Source of the DNA: Verrucomicrobia bacterium GWC2_42_7
Lineage (GTDB): Bacteria; Verrucomicrobiota; Verrucomicrobiia; Opitutales; GWC2-42-7-A
Direction: 5' to 3'
Length of the DNA: 10,146 bases
Assembly (NCBI GenBank): GCA_001831055.1
Contig: MIDO01000123.1
Location: forward strand, 5,151-15,296
The notes under the pieces were generated by a model, which had not been told where the DNA came from, searched no databases, and worked only from the letters and a program-made list of their open reading frames with translations. Shown one piece after another: positions 6,946-10,146 of this stretch. A program made the translations under genes and the position numbers. Numbering within the stretch: the first letter of the stretch is position 1; each line of letters starts with the position of its first letter.

Positions 6946-8085
6946 ATGAAAATAGCATTAATTGTTCAAAGCAACTGGCTTGAGGTGCATTTTGGCGTGA
7001 GGAACCTTTGCATGTCTCTCTTCAAGGTTTTAGAGCAAATGGGGCATGATGTAGAAATCGTAACTTTTAAGCAGAATACAAACCAATTGCTCTGGTACCG
7101 CATTTTTGTCGAAGATAGATTATGTAAGTCGATAATTAAGAAGACCCAATTATTTAATGGCCAAAGTTATTCAGCTTTAGCGCGTCCACCAACCGAACCG
7201 ATTGCTCATGGCCTACAATTTTTAGGAGAAGGCACATTGTCTGGCTACGATTGCTGCATTTTTTCAAACCCATGGTTATTGTCAACAAAGGTTTATCTTG
7301 ATACGAAGCAGGTTATATGTATATGCCATGATGTCGTAGCAAATAAATATGCCTTCCAGCGCATGGGATTAAAAAATATATCCCTTTTAAAATGGGGATT
7401 TGCTCATAATTCTGGTTATACGTTTTTAAAAGAAATCGACGCTTATTTTTTATCAAATTCAAGCAAGACGGATGAAGAAATGTCTCGGTTTTATGGGGTA
7501 AATCGACATTCATACCTGCCTCCCGTGCTTCCATACCCCTTCTTTGACTTAAAAACAGGGGCTTTTAAGAAAGAAAAAGCGGCCATACTCGCAGCTCCGT
7601 TTGACCCCAGGAAAGGGTTTGAATCTATGCCAGCCTTCCTGAATGCATTGAAAGAGGATCTGGACGTTTTATATATTTTTGGCAGACCTCGCTGTCAAGA
7701 GAACTTATATAAGAAATTCTGGAAGGACTTGAAGGTTAAGAAAAAAATTTATTTTTATGAAATAACGTCCCACGACCTGATTGAATTATATAAAAAATGC
7801 AAAATTTTGATTTTCCCCTCCATTGAGGAAGGGCTTGGCATTCCATTATTAGAAGCTCAAGCTTGTGGATGCCGCGTGGTTACAACAAACGCAAAACCCA
7901 TGAACGAATTGGCGTTGTCAGGACATTATTTATTGACCGGCAATTTTGAAAAAGATATTCTATTTGCAAGAGAAATGCTGAGAGATGAGTCATTTGACTA
8001 CGAAAGCCTAAGTAAAGAAGCGTCGCGTCGGTTTTCCCCGAATCACGTTGCTTCACATCTCGCATCTATCATAGGTAAGGATTGA
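6946..8085 (+). CDS. GT4-family glycosyltransferase
   Basis: A 379-residue GT-B glycosyltransferase, a normal length for family GT4. It probably transfers a sugar from a nucleotide donor to a growing lipid-linked glycan at the inner face of the membrane. The N-terminal domain begins MKIALIVQSN and carries HFGVRNLCMSLFKVLEQMGHDVEIVT (15-40), the usual first helix and strand. The C-terminal domain has DPRKGFESMPAFLNAL (220-235) and the donor-site motif PSIEEGLGIPLLEAQACG (291-308), with the E-x7-E pair at 295 and 303 and the following CGCRVVTT strand. It starts 19 nt after the upstream gene with no obvious Shine-Dalgarno. It shares only the GT4 fold with the fused domain in the minus operon. 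Family call is sure; donor and linkage are not predictable. Confidence 0.88.
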   Translation: MKIALIVQSNWLEVHFGVRNLCMSLFKVLEQMGHDVEIVTFKQNTNQLLWYRIFVEDRLCKSIIKKTQLFNGQSYSALARPPTEPIAHGLQFLGEGTLSGYDCCIFSNPWLLSTKVYLDTKQVICICHDVVANKYAFQRMGLKNISLLKWGFAHNSGYTFLKEIDAYFLSNSSKTDEEMSRFYGVNRHSYLPPVLPYPFFDLKTGAFKKEKAAILAAPFDPRKGFESMPAFLNALKEDLDVLYIFGRPRCQENLYKKFWKDLKVKKKIYFYEITSHDLIELYKKCKILIFPSIEEGLGIPLLEAQACGCRVVTTNAKPMNELALSGHYLLTGNFEKDILFAREMLRDESFDYESLSKEASRRFSPNHVASHLASIIGKD

Positions 8086-8090
8086 AAATT

Positions 8091-8729
8091 ATGGAACTTA
8101 TTGCCCATCGCGGATACTGGAAGGTTGATTCAGAGAAAAACACATTGGAGGCTTTTAGAAAAGCAATCGATTGTAATTATGGCATCGAAGTCGATATTCG
8201 TGATCATTGTGGAGAAATAGTCATAAGCCATGACTTGCCAGACGCGAATAGCCCAAAATTGGCAGACTTATTGTGTTATTATCAAGAACAAAAATCGGAC
8301 AAATTGATTGCTTTTAATGTAAAATCTTGCGGATTAGCCAAAAAATTGGGCGAGCTTATTCGAGTTTTTAGAATAAAAAATTATTTCACCTTCGACATGG
8401 CCATTCCGGATATTTTGGATTACTATAAACGGAGCCTGTCTGCTTACGTAAGAATCAGCGAGTTTGAAGAATTGAATGCGGCCTTATTAGATAAGGCCAC
8501 AGGGGTCTGGGTCGATGGATTTTTTAGCACCGTTACCTCCTATGATTTTTTAAAAGAAATCGCATCCCAGAAATCGCTCTGCTTTGTTTCTGCTGAATTA
8601 CACAATCGTGAATCTATCAAGGAGTGGGAAAATATAAAACAGTTTTGCCATCATTTTAACACAAACCAGTTTTCGATATGTACAGACCTTCCTGACGAGG
8701 CAGAAAAATTTTTCAATAAAATGTTATGA
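8091..8729 (+). CDS. GDPD-like phosphodiesterase-fold protein of polysaccharide loci
   Basis: A 212-residue TIM-barrel protein of the glycerophosphodiester phosphodiesterase/PI-PLC-like superfamily. It has the general acid/base and metal residues of that fold: AHRGYW (5-10, H6 and R7), EKNTLEAF (15-22), GIEVDIRD (31-38, E33 and D35) and ISHD (45-48, H47). The third acidic metal ligand of typical GDPDs is replaced by FNVK (75-78). Further motifs, FTFDMAIPD (99-107), RISEFEE (121-127), GVWVDGF (138-144), SAELHNRE (167-174) and ICTDLPDEAEKFF (196-208), recall from memory a subfamily often found in capsule loci. I chose ATG 8091, which has AAGGA 9 nt upstream, over a TTG at 8082 overlapping the previous stop. 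The next gene overlaps by ATGA. It may hydrolyse or transfer a phosphodiester-linked polyol. Fold is sure; reaction is inferred. Confidence 0.75.
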   Translation: MELIAHRGYWKVDSEKNTLEAFRKAIDCNYGIEVDIRDHCGEIVISHDLPDANSPKLADLLCYYQEQKSDKLIAFNVKSCGLAKKLGELIRVFRIKNYFTFDMAIPDILDYYKRSLSAYVRISEFEELNAALLDKATGVWVDGFFSTVTSYDFLKEIASQKSLCFVSAELHNRESIKEWENIKQFCHHFNTNQFSICTDLPDEAEKFFNKML

Positions 8730-9379
8730 AAATAAAAGCCATTATTTTTGACATGGATGGGGTGCTCATTGATGCTAAAGAATGGCATTATGAAGCGCTT
8801 AATAAAGCTCTGGATCTATTCGGATTTTCTATCACTCGATATGATCATCTTGTCACCTATGATGGGCTACCCACCCGAAAAAAACTGGAAATGCTCTCCC
8901 TCGAACGTGGATTAACACGCGGATTGCATCCTTTCATCAACGAGATGAAGCAGCAATACACAATAGAGCACATTTTTAATGATTGCCATCCAACATTCGT
9001 ACACGAATATGCCCTCTCTAGGTTAAAGCAAGAGGGTTACCGTTTAGCGGTAGCATCAAATTCAATACGCAGTACAGTCGAATTGATGATGGGTCGCAGT
9101 CAGCTAGAGCCCTATCTCGACTTCATGCTGAGTAACGAGGATGTTAAAAAATCAAAACCAGATCCCGAAATTTACCAAAAAGCCATCAAGCGATTAAAAC
9201 TAAATCCGCAAGAGTGCTTAGTTGTTGAAGATAATGAAAATGGACGTAAAGCAGCCATCGCTAGTGGGGCCCATTTGATGGCTATAAAAGACGTTCAAGA
9301 TGTAAGTTACGAAAATATCCGATCACACCTTTTACGGTTAGAAGAAAAACATGAATGTCATCGTCCTATTAGCAGGTAG
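8726..9379 (+). CDS. HAD-superfamily phosphatase or phosphomutase (beta-PGM-like)
   Basis: A 217-residue HAD enzyme with a helical cap, the size of beta-phosphoglucomutase-like phosphatases. Motif I is FDMDGVL (8-14, nucleophile D9 and acid/base D11), motif II is VASNS (109-113, S111), motif III is KSKPDPEIY (142-150, K144) and motif IV is VVEDNENG (166-173, E168 and D169). All catalytic residues are present, so it should be active on a small phosphorylated sugar or polyol. It overlaps the upstream gene by ATGA (8726-8729) and the downstream nucleotidyltransferase-like gene by 29 nt, so the three are tightly coupled. In this position it most likely dephosphorylates or isomerises a sugar phosphate on the way to an activated donor. 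Superfamily is sure; substrate is unknown. Confidence 0.88.
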   Translation: MKIKAIIFDMDGVLIDAKEWHYEALNKALDLFGFSITRYDHLVTYDGLPTRKKLEMLSLERGLTRGLHPFINEMKQQYTIEHIFNDCHPTFVHEYALSRLKQEGYRLAVASNSIRSTVELMMGRSQLEPYLDFMLSNEDVKKSKPDPEIYQKAIKRLKLNPQECLVVEDNENGRKAAIASGAHLMAIKDVQDVSYENIRSHLLRLEEKHECHRPISR

Positions 9380-10079
9380 TTCTGAACCTATTGAATCCAA
9401 GGGTGTTTCTTATCAACGACTTTTGTCTGAGATTAAAGGAAAACCTCTCATTCAGCACGTATTGTCTTCACTGAAACCTATCGAGAAAGGCCACCATATA
9501 TTCGTCCATATGTTAAAAGACGATATCGATAGTTCTCACTTGGATGATATCGTAACACTTCTGATCCCCACCGTGAAGATCTGCGTTGTTAACAAGTTAA
9601 CAAAAGGGGCCGCTTGCACTGCCTTGCTATCCATTGAATCCATTAACAATGACAGTCCTTTGGTTATCATCAACGGAGACCAAGTCGTCGATGCTGATTT
9701 GCCATCCCTATTGAAAAAATTTGAGAAATCTGGATGGGACGGTGGTATTGTGACGTTCGAATCGGTTCATCCAAGATGGTCGTATGTAAAACTAAACGAC
9801 GAAAACTTGGTCGAGGAAGTTGCCGAAAAACGCCCCATAAGTAAAAACGCCACCGCTGGTATTTATTATTTTAAACACGGGTCGCTATTTGTGGAGGCCG
9901 CCATGAAAATGATTGAAAAGCGAGCAAGCGTCAACGGTCTCTATTACATTTGCCCGACGTACAACGAACTTATTTTAAAACAAAAGAAAATAGGCATATA
10001 CCCCATCGAACGCTCTCAGTATTTCCCCCTGAGCTCCTTGAACGAAATCGATGATTTCCGAAAGCATATTTCAAGATAG
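9351..10079 (+). CDS. Sugar-phosphate nucleotidyltransferase-like protein with divergent signature
   Basis: A 242-residue protein of the nucleotidyl-transferase (GT-A Rossmann) family, which joins NTP and a sugar or alcohol phosphate to make an activated donor. It has the central metal-site strand VIINGDQVVDAD (105-116, D110), the uridine/cytidine-side TKGAACTALL (84-93), PRWSYVKL (141-148), EEVAEKRPISKNATAGIYYF (155-174) and VNGLYYICPTYNELI (194-208). These match, from memory, a capsule-locus subfamily. The usual N-terminal GxGxR signature is replaced by LLAGSSEP (6-13), and the following proline-lysine loop by SYQRLL (20-25). The C-terminal 'WGLGTPEDL'-like end is replaced by FPLSSLNEIDDF (225-236). 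The ATG at 9351 is fixed by the conserved first strand. It is the last gene of the operon and ends before a strong hairpin. Family sure; activity and substrate uncertain. Confidence 0.8.
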   Translation: MNVIVLLAGSSEPIESKGVSYQRLLSEIKGKPLIQHVLSSLKPIEKGHHIFVHMLKDDIDSSHLDDIVTLLIPTVKICVVNKLTKGAACTALLSIESINNDSPLVIINGDQVVDADLPSLLKKFEKSGWDGGIVTFESVHPRWSYVKLNDENLVEEVAEKRPISKNATAGIYYFKHGSLFVEAAMKMIEKRASVNGLYYICPTYNELILKQKKIGIYPIERSQYFPLSSLNEIDDFRKHISR

Positions 10080-10080
10080 G

Positions 10081-10108
10081 AAGTTTGGGGAAAGAAAGTT
10101 TGGGGAAA
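10081..10108. repeat. 13-bp tandem direct repeat after the last plus gene
   Basis: AAGTTTGGGGAAA occurs at 10081-10093 and again at 10096-10108, a 15-nt period, directly after the stop at 10079. The second copy runs into the left arm of the terminal hairpin, so the pair may be a partial duplication of that element. Confidence 0.7.
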
Positions 10109-10142
10109 ACGGCTTTTGGTCCCCCAAAAGCGTTTCCCCCAA
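10100..10142 (+). terminator. Strong hairpin closing the plus-strand operon
   Basis: Arms 10100-10119 and 10124-10142 pair as TTGGGG/CCCCAA, then AAACG/CGTTT, then CTTTTGG/CCAAAAG, with one mismatch (10106 against 10136) and one bulged G (10112). The loop is TCCC. It begins about 20 nt beyond the stop of the last gene. The sequence ends 4 nt after the right arm, so any U-tract would be outside the window. Confidence 0.7.
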
Positions 10143-10146
10143 GCCC

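Noticed and set aside
8082..8090. TTG start for the GDPD-like gene
   Set aside because: It forms a TTGA overlap with the previous stop, but AAGGA lies only at its very edge. ATG 8091 is spaced 9 nt from it and begins right at the conserved strand ELIAHRG.
1..10146. Mobile elements, CRISPR arrays, tRNA or rRNA genes
   Set aside because: No transposase or integrase frame, no regularly spaced repeats, and no cloverleaf with a TTC-loop-like segment was seen. The palindromes are single and not spaced like CRISPR repeats.

Overview
The window looks like a chromosomal surface-polysaccharide (capsule, O-antigen or exopolysaccharide) biosynthesis locus of a low-GC bacterium. It abuts a housekeeping gene: the left edge carries the first 68 codons of rpsB (ribosomal protein S2) on the minus strand. 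The S2 N-terminus (VHFGHQ, KRWNPK, GISIINLEKTY) reads to me, from memory, most like Verrucomicrobiota/Opitutae S2 proteins. That placement is tentative. I see no mobile element, tRNA, rRNA or CRISPR.

Layout. (1) 1-204: rpsB, partial, minus, with a good Shine-Dalgarno and a leader of about 160 nt with a candidate promoter. (2) 417-505: two tandem hairpins that close the minus-strand sugar operon. (3) 4912 down to 537: a minus-strand operon of galE (UDP-glucose 4-epimerase), a large two-domain protein joining a polysaccharide pyruvyl-transferase domain to a GT4 glycosyltransferase, and a WavE-family LPS synthesis protein. The genes are packed with a 7-nt gap and an 8-nt overlap. (4) 4913-5663: a spacer zone holding the galE promoter, two hairpins and a single 119-aa minus-strand gene of unknown function with a serine-rich tail. 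(5) 5664-10079: a divergent plus-strand operon. It contains a protein joining a methyltransferase-like fragment to a GT-A glycosyltransferase, a GT4 glycosyltransferase, a GDPD-like phosphodiesterase-fold protein, a HAD-family phosphatase or mutase, and a sugar-nucleotidyltransferase-like protein. A strong hairpin closes it at 10100-10142.

How the genes may work together. GalE supplies UDP-galactose (or UDP-GalNAc) as donor. At least three or four glycosyltransferase domains build the repeat unit, and the pyruvyl-transferase domain probably adds ketal pyruvate, an acidic decoration. The last three genes (GDPD-like, HAD, nucleotidyltransferase-like) are translationally coupled and look like a small pathway making or recycling an unusual nucleotide-activated sugar, polyol or polyol phosphate. 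No polymerase, flippase, ABC exporter or initiating phosphoglycosyltransferase lies in the window, so the locus must continue to the right or export must be encoded elsewhere.

The most interesting items are the GDPD/HAD/nucleotidyltransferase cassette with its non-canonical nucleotidyltransferase signature, the two multidomain fusions, a family of look-alike palindromes at every transcription-unit boundary, and an 8-G tract at the start of galE.
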